The position numbers were made by a program, and so were the translations under genes. The notes under the pieces were generated by a model. The model saw nothing but the letters and a program-made list of their open reading frames with translations, searched no databases and was not told the origin of the DNA. A stretch of 64,000 nt of DNA from Chaenocephalus aceratus (lineage: Eukaryota; Chordata; Actinopteri; Perciformes; Channichthyidae): assembly GCA_023974075.1 (NCBI GenBank), contig JAMFTG010000207.1, forward strand, positions 166,001 to 230,000, read 5' to 3'. Each line of letters opens with the position of its first letter. Within the stretch, counting starts at the first letter, position 1. Shown piece after piece: positions 11,587 to 23,281 of the stretch.

Positions 11587-11809
11587 TGACTTGTTGTCCG
11601 TCGTATCGGTCAAGATCCACAATATCTAAATAAATAAAGAGCTTGTTGAGCATTAAAGCACGCATACATGTCACAGTCGAGGCACACCGCAGACAGATGG
11701 ACCTGGAAACGAGCTTGAGAAGTCCTTTTTAGGGGACAGGACCGTGGTTTGGCTCTAATATCGACAGAAAACGAGACTTATCTGGTGCTAAAAGTCAGCA
11801 ATCCACGAT
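11587..11809 (+). repeat. Dispersed repeat R1, copy 2
   Basis: Homologous to 5747-5921 in the same orientation, with about 48 bp of net extra sequence. Lies just upstream of the 'ggggcctc' element. Confidence 0.7.
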
Positions 11810-12175
11810 CTCTCCTCAGAGCACCCTGCTCAATCGAGTCAGATGCATCCATGGGGCGTCCAGCTGCTCAGGGGCCTCATCTATAAAGGGGTATACGCTC
11901 AAAAAATGGCGTAATGTTCTAATGTTTCTAGGCAATGTTTGCGATTTATAAAATACTAACTTGACGGGAAAACGTGCGGTCCTCCACGCAAACTCTAACC
12001 CAGACGAGAAACTGCGACCCCGTTGGCAGAAAGAAGGATGGAGAGAAATGTGTGGAAATAAGACCATAAATAAAACGTTACCTCTCATTTATCAGATATG
12101 AAGAATTCACTTTCACACATCGATTAAAGCCAATCTTAAAATGATTAAACAGACGCCTGTTTGAGACTCCTCAGT

Positions 12176-12220
<45 letters not shown>
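12176..12220. repeat. (CA)n microsatellite
   Basis: A pure CA run of about 45 bp inside the 'ggggcctc' element. Confidence 0.95.
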
Positions 12221-12222
<2 letters not shown>

Positions 12223-12319
12223 ACCTGGAGACATAAGTAAATACGGATGTTATTGAAAACCACCTCGAATATGTGTGTTAATGTTATGAAATGTTTTCTC
12301 ATAAATGATGCGGTTTTGC

Positions 12320-12864
12320 ATCGGGGAATCCCTCCGGAGTGTAGTCATGACGACTGGATCTGAATTATGTTTTCGTATTTGGTGGTTTGTGTCCCAGCTG
12401 TCGATCAGCTCCCCTCCCCCCGCAACAACTCTATATCCACCAGTTAGAGGAAATACAACTCATGTGTTTTGTTATATTACAATTGACCACATGGTGTTCT
12501 TAGCTTCCAGACCTCCTGTGTTTTACGAGCGACTTCTCAAGTCTTAGCAAAACCATGCTCGTATCTACAACCTATAGGTTGTAGATACGAGCATGGTTTT
12601 ATATTCTACCACGTTTAATCGTGTTTTATGCCGTTTGCTAAGACTTGAGAAGTCGCTCGTAAAACACAGGAGGTCTGGAAGCTAAGAACACCATGTGGTC
12701 AATTGTAATATAACAAAACACATAGTTGTATTCCCTCTAACTGGGGGATATAGAGTTGCTGCGGGGGGAGGGGAGCTGATCGACAGCTGGGACACAAACC
12801 ACCAAATACGAAAACATAATTCAGATCCAGTCGTCATGACTACACTCCGGAGGGATTCCCCGAT
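12320..12864. repeat. Long inverted repeat with nested perfect palindrome
   Basis: The arms 12320-12551 and 12634-12864 (about 230 bp each) are near-perfect reverse complements, with a handful of differences (for example 'caacaactct' against 'cagcaactct'). Between them, 12549-12600 is a 52-bp perfect palindrome centred on 'acctataggt'. A transcript would fold into a long double-stranded hairpin. Confidence 0.92.
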
Positions 12865-13395
12865 CACTTCTTAGTCTCTCATCAGGGGGGGTCTCCTGTC
12901 CCCGGTACACACACTGCCTGAGGAAGGCTATGTGTATTATTTTGTCATGAACCTTTTTCGGACCACTTATTTATTTATGTCGGAGACGATCCGACCTCCA
13001 TGCTGCTACTCTGTTCAAACGGCATCCACCAAACAATAGGATTTATCTCCACCTCCCGAAAATAAAATCTGACACGGTGTGAGACGTCTTTTCTAGCTGT
13101 TCCGTCGTCATTTCCTGCTCTCCTTCATAAAGTCAGTCAGAATGAATGAATGGGCGTTTCTTTGACTATGTATAGGCACATCTGGGCGTTACGTGAAGTC
13201 CGCAAAAGCTGCATCGCATTTCGAGTCGGTTGTGATTTATAAAGGGAAACCGGCGTAGGAAGTACTGTCCGCACTTTCCTCGCCGGTACGCAATGTTCGG
13301 TGAATCGGAAAATATCTGTACCTATTTTTTGGATTTCTCCTCCGTGAGCATCCTTCCCACGCGAATCCTACGCACGGCGTTATACACGAGGCCCC

Positions 13396-13718
13396 GTGGA
13401 GCATGAGCAACGTCTATCTTTGGATGCCTGTGCCGCCTCGTGAAGGGTTCTTATATTTAATATCCCTGCTGCCTTTTCACTTCAATTAAAAGCAGCCTTA
13501 TTAATCCCAAAGGGTGCACACAGAGGTGATTACTGGCCGTCTCCAAAGCAGGAAGTCCACACTCTGGAGAACTCCATTACATGTGCCTGCTTCACACAAA
13601 GACATCCCATAGGTGGTCACTCAGTGCATTCACGTTCATTGTAAATGTCTTGTAATTGCGGTAGTGATGCGTGTGTCGTGTGGATTTAGCATTCATGCCT
13701 CTTTCTCTCTCCCCGCAG
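13396..13718. other. ncam2: End of ncam2 last intron, with splice acceptor
   Basis: Intronic by position. It ends in the polypyrimidine stretch 'ctctttctctctccccgcag' whose AG is at 13717-13718, a strong acceptor for the coding exon that follows. Confidence 0.7.
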
Positions 13719-13833
13719 GAAACTACCGCTGAAGGAAGAAAATGGAAAAGAGTGTCTCAAGCCGGATACGATTGAAATCAAAGTGCACGGTGACAACTTC
13801 ATCCACACAAAGCTCGACGACAGCAAAGCGTAG
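13719..13833 (+). CDS. ncam2: ncam2 terminal coding exon (cytoplasmic tail end), partial
   Basis: Neural cell adhesion molecule 2 is a single-pass immunoglobulin/fibronectin-type III adhesion protein of neurons. This exon encodes only the end of its cytoplasmic tail. After the AG at 13717-13718, one base completes a split codon, then 37 codons run from '[11 protein letters not shown]' through '[12 protein letters not shown]' to 'KLDDSKA' and a TAG at 13831-13833. The 'KLPLKEE', 'TIEIKV' and terminal 'DDSKA' blocks match my recollection of vertebrate NCAM2 C-termini; NCAM1 ends similarly in 'ESKA' but lacks the rest. No other ncam2 exon was found, so they should lie beyond position 1. The assignment rests on memory of the family, not on a search. 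Confidence 0.85.
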
Positions 13834-14979
13834 AAAGAGGGGGCGGCGACCAAAAGAACATTCGGATGACGAGACCAAAACCCAGAGAAAAAAGTGGAGT
13901 GAAACACCATATCTGTTTATATCGATGCCCCAGCGACTGGCATGTGTACATACAAATAATAGGGAGAAAATAGAGAGGAAGGGGCGACCTTTTCGACACC
14001 CTGGCGAAGGCTCTCAATGATTGTATTTTCTTTGTTTTGTATCATCAGACGTTCCATGCAGTTAAAAGTAAACGATGCATCCCTCTTTACGACTTCTTAC
14101 ACAATGCTCCCGCTTGTCAGTGTCCTCACGGCGAGTGCGTCGTTCCACCCTCACCGCGGGATTATCGTTATTATGTAATCGCCTGTTTCCATGCCCGAGC
14201 GTTCGACGACAGCAGCCGTTTATTAGCCCGGCCATGTGTGCGGCAGGCGCTGAGGCTTTCCAGCTAGCTGACATGGGGTCTGATAGCTTCAGGTACATGT
14301 TCCGGGAGGTTCCTCTCCATTTCCAAAGGCTGGATCAGTGTTTCAAACAGACCTGGGGTCAGTGTCAGGATGGATTTGGGGTGTCGCAGTCTTTGAACAG
14401 CACACTGCTAGCAAAGCCTTTTATATCGACACTGGATTTTGTGTATGTTTTGTTCATGTTCAAACAGCGTTGAACGTATCCTGGTGTCGTGTAACCGTTG
14501 CCGGGTGAATGTTAAGGCATGGGAACAGACGACAAAAATCTCTGCTGACGAGACATACATCTCCGTGTTGTTTTTTTATATTGATTTCATTCCTGTCTCA
14601 GATCTGCCTCCATTTTTGAGAAAAATACTTTTGGTTGTCGGTCTGATGTTGTCATGTGTTGTACATAGGTGGGAAAAAAAGAATATTTTACAGAGCTTTT
14701 ATGTAAATATACCCAAAAGGATGTCTTTTTTCAAAATGCAACAGGTATGGCTTTTTTTGTGAACGCTCCTCAGATGAAAAAGCTGTTTTTTTGGTTTCTT
14801 CCTCTGTGGTGCTTTTGGTCCAAAGTTCAGTGATGCTATAATATTGCTTTTTCAAGTCATTTGCTTTCCATGTCCGAAGGCTATTCCAATGGAGACAGTA
14901 ATTACGGCCTTCTCTTTTTTCGTTCCCCCCTTCGTGGCCCGATGCCTCTTCAAACGAGTTTTTCATCGTGCTGCTTTGT

Positions 14980-15150
14980 CACCACAGAATGTGTCAGAAG
15001 GTTGCATTTTATTGTGGTGCTATGAATTCTGGGAAATGTAGTTTTAGGATTGTGGATTGTATTTGACGACACTGGACTGAAACGGACGTGTTTAACTACC
15101 TAGGACGTGTGTGTGTGTGTGTGTGTGTGCGTGCGTGTGTCACTACCTAG

Positions 15151-15209
<59 letters not shown>

Positions 15210-15677
15210 CCACAGAATGTGTCAGAAGATTACATTTTATTGTGTGGTGCTGTGCATTCTGGGAAATGTAGTTTTAGGATTGTATTTGACGACACTGGAC
15301 TGAAACGGACGTGTTTAACTACCTAGGACGACTGGATGTGTGTGTGTGTGTGTGTGCGTGTGTGTGTGTGTGTGTGTGACCACAGAATGTGTCAGAAGAT
15401 TACATTTTATTGTGTGGTGCTGTGCATTCTGGGAAATGTAGTTTTAGGATTGTATTTGACGACACTGGACTGAAACGGACGTGTTTAACTACCTAGGACG
15501 ACTGGATGTGTGTGTGTGCGCGTGTGCGTGCGTGCGTGTTTGTGTGTGTGTGACCACAGAATGTGTCAGAAGATTGCATTTTATTGTGTTGCTGTGAATT
15601 CTGGGAAATGTAGTTTTAGGATTGTATTTGACGACACTGGACTGAAACGGCCGTGTTTAACTACCTAGGACGACTGG

Positions 15678-15729
<52 letters not shown>

Positions 15730-15730
15730 A
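14980..15730 (+). repeat. Four-copy ~130-bp repeat with TG spacers in the ncam2 3'UTR
   Basis: Copies begin near 14980, 15207, 15377 and 15551 with 'accacagaatgtgtcagaag', continue through 'ctgggaaatgtagttttagg' and 'gacgacactggactgaaacg', and end in 'ctacctaggacg'. They are separated by TG tracts of different length, some with CG interruptions. Copies 2 and 3 are the most alike ('attacattttattgtgtggt'), suggesting stepwise amplification with the microsatellite. Confidence 0.92.
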
Positions 15731-15762
15731 CGCGCCTGAGTGTGTGCACATTAAGATTTCAG

Positions 15763-15768
15763 AATAAA
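15763..15768 (+). terminator. Possible proximal poly(A) signal
   Basis: AATAAA within 'cagaataaagagtccc' just after the 3'UTR repeat block. A candidate alternative cleavage signal for ncam2; weak without transcript data. Confidence 0.3.
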
Positions 15769-16259
15769 GAGTCCCGGTTTCCCGTCATAAGCTAAATTAA
15801 AGAATCAATACCTTGCTATTCTGGACGTTATGTTGTTCTAATGTATTCCTTGTTTTATTATGTATTTATTTTAGTGTATGATGGAGTACACTTTTTGTTT
15901 TCGATGCATCGTGCAAGTCGTACAAGATGCAATGACCAAGTTTCAGAGCGCCGGTAAAACTAGACGGCGTAGTTCTCGACAGTGATGCATTCCCCTCACA
16001 CTCACCGGTTTTTATCTCAGACCTCATACGCTTTCTTGTACCGGCATATCTCCAAAAGACGGTCGTACCACGGAGAGGTTCGCTGCCTGTTACGATGACT
16101 GTACATACGGGAGCACAGTGCCTGGAGGCTATACGATTTGTACATGTTCTTTTGTATTTGAATATGAGTCTTAAGAAACCCCCTCTCTCATCCTCCTCCA
16201 TGTCCTTTTCCTGTAGGGGTAAAACAGGTGTGTGTGAGCTCAGTGTACAGTGTGTGTGT

Positions 16260-16277
16260 CCCCCCCCCCCCCCCCCC
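16260..16277. repeat. Poly-C tract, 18 bp
   Basis: Uninterrupted C run following a TG tract in the ncam2 3'UTR. Confidence 0.95.
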
Positions 16278-16370
16278 TGCTGAGTGTGCTTTGTGCAGGA
16301 AGTGGGAACTATTGATGTCTCTCTGTACGTACCTGTGGAACACTTGTGACTCCTGTCATTGTCCGCTGTA

Positions 16371-16376
16371 AATAAA
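16371..16376 (+). terminator. ncam2: Probable ncam2 poly(A) signal
   Basis: AATAAA in 'ctgtaaataaacatgtcc', followed after about 25-35 bp by GT-rich 'ttgctgtgtgtcgttt', the usual arrangement of a cleavage signal and downstream element. Confidence 0.6.
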
Positions 16377-16395
16377 CATGTCCTGGTAGAAGAGA

Positions 16396-16927
16396 GTGGC
16401 ACGTTGCTGTGTGTCGTTTGATTTCTTTTACATGTCAAAGTATGTGTGTGTCCCATCAAAGGTAATAATGTTCCCTAAAAATGTCTTTAGAAAGCCCTCC
16501 CATTTGTCAAGATGATCCTTGAGACCAAAGTAGATTCGAAGTCACTTTTCTTACTGAGCGTGAGATAAAATTATCGCAATCTCATGGCTGTACGGTGAAG
16601 CAAAGTTAGCTTAGCATAAGGACTGGGTTAGCTTAGCATAAGGACTGGGTTAGCTTAGCATAAGGACTGGGTTAGCCTGATGTTAATCTGTGTTTAGGGA
16701 ACAAATAATGCTTCTGTCGTCTTATTAAGAGCATGAGGTAGTGTTTAGCTATTGCCTCTTGTGGCTAGTATTAGCATAAGTGCATCACGTCTAGAAATAA
16801 GTCACGAGCGTACGTCATAAGTGTGACTGACGGAAAAAACCGAAGGAGAGATGAGGTAGTAGAGAAACGAGTATTACATTAAATACTTCAAATGAGGCAA
16901 TGTGATGCTACGGGGAGGAAAGATACT
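16396..16927. other. Intergenic sequence with short tandem repeat
   Basis: Contains three tandem 22-bp units 'ttagcttagcataaggactg' plus 'gg' at 16606-16671. Nothing else is recognised. Confidence 0.5.
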
Positions 16928-17428
16928 TACTGGCCGTTTCTCAATCGCGAGGATGCTGGCTTGGTAGTCGCGTACTTCCAAGTCACTTCCTTCAGAAACC
17001 AGTATGCTTCCAAGCCACGGCTACGGAAAACTCTAACGGTTTCAACATAAACTGTACCGAAAGTAAATACCTCACGATGTCTATCTAATTATGAACTTGC
17101 TTTACTTTCAGGAACATATTTTTGGTGATAACAAAGTAACACATGTTCTACGCCACTACACTTACATTTAAATGCGTGCTGCGTCGGTTCAGCCATTCTC
17201 CGCAAGGGTTTTTGAAATTGGTCCGCGTGCAAAGCATTGTGGGGATTTTAAGCACGCGAAGTCTACCCATGTGTAGCCTCGAAATTTCCCCCAAACCAAG
17301 GACGCGGCCTCGGTGGAATTCCGAGTATGCTGGAGATTGAAACAGTCCTTCGGCGGCGCTCGATGACGTAGCATCCTTGAAATATTGGCTTGGAAGCCAG
17401 AATCCTCGAGATTGAGAAACGGCCACTG
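16928..17428. mobile_element. hAT-like MITE, 501 bp
   Basis: The left end 'ctggccgtttctcaatcgcg' then 'aggatgctggcttgg' is matched inverted at the right end by 'cagtggccgtttctcaatct' then 'cgaggattctggcttcc'. The ends fit a hAT-type pattern, but no matching 8-bp target duplication was seen. Overlapping open frames at 17143-17426 are not genes. Confidence 0.75.
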
Positions 17429-17501
17429 TGTGAACGTTTCATTGAAATCCTCTGTATTGCCGGCCTTGCTGCAGAAGTACGCTTCTCCACGAAGACGCAA
17501 C

Positions 17502-17840
17502 TTAAAGGTGGGGTAGAGAAACCGGCTCGAGATACACTTTTTGTTATATTCCATGGAATGCTCTTAACGTCCCGATAGCAATGAATATCTGAAGTGCTTT
17601 GAAGCCGTAGCGCTGTAAAAAGCTCGACCAATCATCTGAGCCGGCTAAAGTAACTGGATGGCCTACCTGCCTGTCAGCCTTCCATCGGGGCACAGACTGA
17701 TCTCGTGCCCTCATTGGTCATGTGCGCGTTCGTGTGTTGGGGGAGGGGCTTGTGAGGAAGTGGCAGATTTTGTCCGGTTGTGTATTTTCTAATTCTAGCA
17801 CTCGAGCTGCTTTCTCCAAAATGCCATACCCCACCTTTAA
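17502..17840 (-). mobile_element. TTAA-flanked MITE, copy 3
   Basis: Bounded by TTAA at 17502-17505 and 17837-17840, with the family's 'aggtggggta' and 'taccccacct' ends. Opposite in orientation to copies 1 and 4, with a short deletion of the 'ggtaagttt' segment near the left end. Confidence 0.85.
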
Positions 17841-19347
17841 GTATCTTTTCATTAGTTCCCCGTTGAAATCGACACAGTGCTATTTCCATCAAGGTCATTC
17901 CGAAAGCTCCCGTTTCCAATGCTAACGGCGTAGCATCTAAATCTGTCCTCGAAACAGTCGAAGTGCTTTAAGATAACAGCCAGAGACGGAGAAGCTCTGC
18001 TCAAAGGAGGAATTAAAACAATTGTGAGTAGCACGAGGCAGCCCCAGTGTTCCCTGACAAAGCGGCGCCCTCTCTTCTCTCATTTGAAGTCAGCAGATAA
18101 GGTTTCCTCAGACGTCTCCGTCCCACGAGAGCGGAAGCAGCAGGCCTCTGCTAACAAGGGGAACAAACTTCAAGTCGTCTCCCACCGGGGCTCAGAGGGA
18201 GTCTGCACATCAAACGGTCTCATTTGGACGGAGAGGCAGAAGGAGGGCATCGGCCCCGCTGGGAGGGGCGTGGGTCGACCAATCGCATGAAGACACTGTT
18301 GAAGCTTTGTTATTTCTATTTATAATGAAATATTATGAATGTTTTGCACACGATGTTTTAAGTATTATTGTTCAGATTGATGCCGACTATCAATGGATTA
18401 GTATGATGACGTCACACAGGCGTGTTCATGAAGAGGCAAACAATGTATTAACCGCACGATGGAGACCGCAGGGTGGATGAGAAAACGTACCCAACATATA
18501 CGCCGTATGGCTTTGAATCTTTTGTTTGATTACATGTCGCTTGGAAGTCGCTTCTATCCAAAGCCACACATTTCAGTTCGCTTGGTTAGATTTCTTTAAA
18601 TAAGACGGGATATTTAGGTAAATCATTTTGAACTATTGGACCCGGGTACAGAAAACCAGGAGTGCAGGTTGAGGTGCAAAAATACGGATTTTATTGACCC
18701 AATATATGTACAGTTTTAAGATGGCTAATAAAATCAATTCGGTTTTTAAACAAAAAGGTGTAGATATCCACAGACGGCATGTAAGCGCATAAGCAGAACG
18801 TCACAAAAATGGGTGACATCCTGTGTGCTCGTCTGTCCAAGAGCAACGCACATACCCCCCCCCCATCTACACACTGCAGGAATGTATAGCACGACTGGTC
18901 AGTCCATTATTGCATGCAGGGGGAAGAGGCTCGAAAAAGGGGTGGCTTCAATGGAGTGGCCTCTTCCAACACCCCTCAGGGTTTGAGAGGAATGGCGTAG
19001 TCCAATTAGCTGACACGTCTATAAAGGCAGGTGTTTCCCATCGGCTCAGCCTTCGGCCAGGAGCAAGGTGAGCTGGAAGACATGACGATAGGATTACACA
19101 CAACACAAATCACAATAGATATTTTAATCAATGTGTAATGTAAACAAAATCATAACCTTTACGATGTGTGTTCGGTTGTGAGGCGTGTAGCCCTCACAAC
19201 CAGAATCAGGAAGTGTTGCAAATGCTCAAAGGTTTTCTGTTTTCTGATGTTAGTCGGTGAAGTTTTAATAAACACGTGTTTCATCTGAGATACAACTCAA
19301 AATAAGATGATTTGACTCAACAGGATGATGCCTTGTCTAAAGACCTG
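17841..19347. other. Unassigned intergenic sequence
   Basis: No gene recognised on either strand. The stretch near 18640-19075 has a mixed composition that might be an old retroelement, but no termini or domains are visible. Confidence 0.35.
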
Positions 19348-19580
19348 AAGTGGGCGGACTTCCTGTTGTAACAGGAAGTCAGGGTCATTTAAAGACGTGT
19401 AGTATTTTGGATCCTGTTGTATTTTTATTTAATTTATCCAGAATATTTGATATTGGTTTTTTTATATTTTTTATATTTGATATAATATTTTTCATTTTTT
19501 AATTTGTTAGTTCTCTTTTACCACTTTTTAAAGTATTTTAATTAACACACACACACACACACCACGCGCACACACACACG
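19348..19580 (+). repeat. Dispersed repeat R3, copy 1, with (CA)n
   Basis: From 'aagtgggcggacttcctgtt' through 'tccagaatatttgatattgg' to 'aagtattttaattaa', then a CA tract interrupted by 'cacgcg'. The same sequence is present inverted at 24855-25124, where the microsatellite lies on the matching side. The microsatellite is therefore probably part of the element. Confidence 0.85.
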
Positions 19581-19600
19581 TCAGCAAACAGTGAAGATAG

Positions 19601-20488
19601 CAGTGACGTGCGGTGAGGTTCGTGGCTGGTGAGGCGCGGACTCTTTCAGTCAGATTTACAAATATTATATTTTGACCTTAATTGAAATGTTCGGTTATTT
19701 TCAAAAGCTTTTTTAGTCTGATGCTTCGATTCATTTTAAACAGACCGTTCAACAAAAGGATACCCAACATCTAAATATTGGATTGTTCTTTCTTAGTAAG
19801 ATCCCGTGTTCATTTTACAATGGTGGTCTTCCCTTGACTTGAAGATGAAGTCCATGCTCTCCTTCTGGACAACAATCTCCATTACTGTTTTGTAAAAGTC
19901 CTCCTTATCTTCCTCTAGTTTCAAAACAAAAGTCTAGTTTGTTGTTTGCGTCTCCCGTCTCTGCGTAGAATAACAGTAGCAACAAGAACCTGTGGGCTCA
20001 CTTGCGCCCCCTGCAGTGCGGCAGAGGTTATGGCTGCCTCTCCAGGTGTTTTTTTCATTGCCGTGGTATGATGAGACCAGCGGGCCTAAATATCATATAT
20101 ACGTGAAATAAGTTCTTTAGAGACTATGGATGGCGAGGATACATGTAATAAAGGGATCTACAAACATTACATTGGTGACATACAGTGAGATGGTGCAGCT
20201 GAGGGCCGCTTTCCAGACAGTTTCTGTGGGTTTACGAGAGGCAGAGCTCGTCCCTGCCTCACTCCTCATCGCTACCCGTAGTTGTAGCGGAGCTCGGCCA
20301 ATTTTCTGATTTTGACTATAAAAAGCGATTGGAATCAAACATAAATCACACTTACAACACAGATCAGTGGAGACATTTTATTATTATTACTATTTCGTTT
20401 TTCTTTAGTTGTTTTTCTGGTGCATTGGAGTATGACAGGTGAGGCTGGTGAGGCTGCCTCCCCTGCCTCCCCTGACTGCACGTCGCTG
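19601..20488. mobile_element. hAT-like element with 8-bp target duplication
   Basis: The left end is 'cagtgacgtgcggtgagg'; the inverted right end is 'cagcgacgtgcagtcagg'. Flanks are 'gaagatag' at 19593-19600 and 'gaagataa' at 20489-20496, a 7-of-8 match that fits a hAT target duplication. 888 bp with no intact transposase, so non-autonomous. Confidence 0.82.
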
Positions 20489-20992
<504 letters not shown>

Positions 20993-21005
20993 AAAGCTTC
21001 ACCAG

Positions 21006-21260
21006 AGTTCCATATTACTTTATTTTTCAGAGTGTGGTGTTTTCGTGGCAACTTAACAAAGGTCTGGCAACAACAACAACAAAACGCAGCGCCATATCGG
21101 CACTAGTCTTCAAATCCTCCACAGGGTCCCTTTAAGATGGAGGATCATGAGATTTCACTCCCCGTTCTGCTTCAGTCCCTGCACACAAACACGGTGCCCT
21201 TACGTGCACTCTTCAACTCGAAGTAGGATTTATCTGATGGATACCAATCTTCCCTTAAAT
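21006..21260 (+). repeat. Dispersed repeat R2, copy 2
   Basis: Nearly identical to 10705-10959 in the same orientation and exactly the same length. Here the microsatellite lies upstream rather than downstream, so the SSR is not a fixed part of R2. Confidence 0.9.
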
Positions 21261-21297
21261 TACCCACCATGTCTGATGGGGAGGTTGTACTGTACAT

Positions 21298-21757
21298 CAG
21301 GGGTGTCCAAACTACGGCCCGGGGGCCATTTTGAATCGGCAAATTAAAAAAATAGAATGCATTATGGCCCTCAAATGAAACTTCTTAAATATAGATGTAA
21401 ACAGATATATTAGATTAGTAGTATTCATGTGTTACTAAGCCCACTTTTCAAATAACTTCAGTCGATTAAAGCTGAAAGTTGATAAGAAAAATGCTCAATA
21501 ACTTATTTTCATAACAAGCTTGAAATACACCCTTCATGTTTCCTCTTATCAGCGATCTGAGGCTTCTGATTTAAGGAATGCGCTGCTCCCAAAGTAATTG
21601 AGACCCTATGGAGAGCCGTGATGTACGCTGATGAAGCATCATTTACTTACTTCTAACTGAACTGATGAAGCAATATGTCTCCCCTCGAGTGAGTGGCCCA
21701 GACCTTCGTAGATGTTTCTGTTTGTGGCCCTCTGTGAAAAAAGGTTGGACACCCCTG
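21298..21757. mobile_element. hAT-like (Charlie-type ends) element, 460 bp
   Basis: Left end 'caggggtgtccaaactacgg', right end 'ggttggacacccctg': the classic inverted ends of Charlie-like hAT elements, including the 'cggcccgggggcc' motif after the left end. No transposase frame. The flanking 8-mers do not clearly match. Confidence 0.8.
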
Positions 21758-21770
21758 TTGTCGTTAGTTA

Positions 21771-22000
21771 GTTTAGTCAATTTATTGAACATGTCAGAAA
21801 CAAAAAAATATAACAATAATATATATATATATATTCTCTTTTTTTCTTTTTTTCACTCGGATTAATAATTATAACAAAGTACCAAAAAAAATAATAAATA
21901 CAAACAAAAAAAATAATAATAATAATTTTCAGATAGTCTCTGTTCATGTTCAACAGGGGCAAAAAGAAGCTTAAAAAACTGTTCTGGTCCTACCCCCTCT
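21771..22000 (-). mobile_element. LINE 3'-end remnant, inverted
   Basis: Read on the minus strand it gives 'ttaagcttctttttgcccct' and a tail ending 'ttcaataaattgac'. This parallels the forward LINE tail at 46930-47141 ('aaattatacttcttctcact'). No reverse transcriptase frame survives. Confidence 0.55.
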
Positions 22001-22584
22001 AACATATATTTTTCTTATATGGTCATCGTCATCAGCGACATGTACATTAAGCTATATATATTGCATGAGTCTGGATATTTTGCACGTTGTATGCAAGCTA
22101 ATATGTAAAGTAGATGCTAAAAGCAGAGCAGCTCCATCAAGGTTAGCCTGCAGAGGAGTTGAAGCGTGCCTCAAAACGACTTCTCAGCAGAGTTTCCTGT
22201 CGGTGCTTTTAACATTAAGGTTTTAGTTCAGCGAAAGAAGCATCACTTAGCGTTTCAGCCTCGCGTCCTGGTTAATTCGGAGCTACAGCTGAATGTGCCG
22301 TACCCTCCTCCTGCCTTCACATCTGTCAAACTCAATATAACCTTATTAGCCGGCAGGAGAGGAGAGGCTGGCCGAGCATCCTTAATATAATCAAGAAGTA
22401 GCTGACTGATGTTTTATAAATCAGTGTCACACGCTTCTTAAATTGGCTTTCAGGGGGAACACAGCGCTGCACAACATGGAGCAGACACAGATTCAAATTC
22501 AAAAGATTCAACGGTTTTTAGAGTCGTATGCAGATTCTGCTCCTCCAACAGTGCAACATATATAATCACATACTAATATGATAC
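22001..22584. other. Unassigned intergenic sequence
   Basis: No gene recognised; apparently single-copy. The stretch 22170-22450 might be conserved noncoding, which comparison could test. Confidence 0.35.
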
Positions 22585-23281
22585 GGATAGATGGATGGAT
22601 GGATGGATAGATAGATATATAGATGGACGGACGGATGGATGGATGGATAGATGGATGGATGGATGGATGGATAGATGGATGGATAGATGGATAGATGGAT
22701 GGATGGATGGGTAGGTAGATGGATGGATAGATAGATGGATGGATGGATGGATGGATAGATGGATGGGTAGGTAGATAGATGGATGGATGGATGGACAGAT
22801 GGATGGGTAGGTAGATGGATGGATGGATGGATGGATGGATGGATAGATAGATGGAAAGATGGATGGATAGATGGATGGATGGATGGATGGATGGATGGAT
22901 AGATGGATAGATAGATGGATGGATATATAGATGGATGGATGGATGGATAGATATAGATGGATGGATAGATGGATGGAAAGATGGACGGACGGACGGACGG
23001 ATGGACGGACGGACGGACGGACGGACGGATGGATATATGGATGGATGGATGGATGGACGGACGGACGGACGGATGAATAGATATGTGGATAGATGGATGG
23101 ATGGATGGATGGATGGATAGATGGATGGATGGATGGATGGATGGATGGATAGATATATAGATGGATGGATGGATGGATATATAGATGGATGGATGGATAA
23201 ATAGATATATGGATGGATGGATGGATATATGGATGGATGGATGGATGGATGGATGGATAGATGGATGGATGGACAGATAGA
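22585..23281. repeat. (GGAT)n/(GATA)n tetranucleotide array, ~700 bp
   Basis: Mixed ggat, agat, atat and ggac tetramers, with an expanded 'gacggacggacgg' section near 22984-23072. Ile-His-Pro-Ser and Met-Asp-Gly-Trp open frames on the two strands are artefacts. Confidence 0.97.

Larger units (their letters stand above)
11871..13395. mobile_element. 1.5-kb DNA transposon with 'ggggcctc' termini
   Basis: The left end reads 'ggggcctcatctataaag' and the right end, inverted, 'ggggcctcgtgtataacg'. No transposase frame is recognisable, so it is non-autonomous. The ends resemble those of PIF/Harbinger or ISL2EU-like fish elements, which is a tentative assignment; no clear target duplication was seen. 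The middle is a very large hairpin (12320-12864). Confidence 0.65.
13834..16395 (+). other. ncam2: ncam2 3' untranslated region
   Basis: Follows the TAG directly and extends to a poly(A) site shortly after AATAAA at 16371-16376, so about 2.5 kb. It includes a Pumilio-like 'tgtaaata' at 14702-14709, the four-copy repeat at 14980-15730, a first AATAAA at 15763-15768 that could give a shorter mRNA, and an 18-bp C run at 16260-16277. The extent is inferred from the signals; no transcript data are available. Confidence 0.6.

Noticed and set aside
13742..14020. 92-codon frame overlapping the ncam2 exon
   Set aside because: It is in a different frame from the ncam2 tail and runs into the 3'UTR; the ncam2 frame has the splice acceptor and family match.
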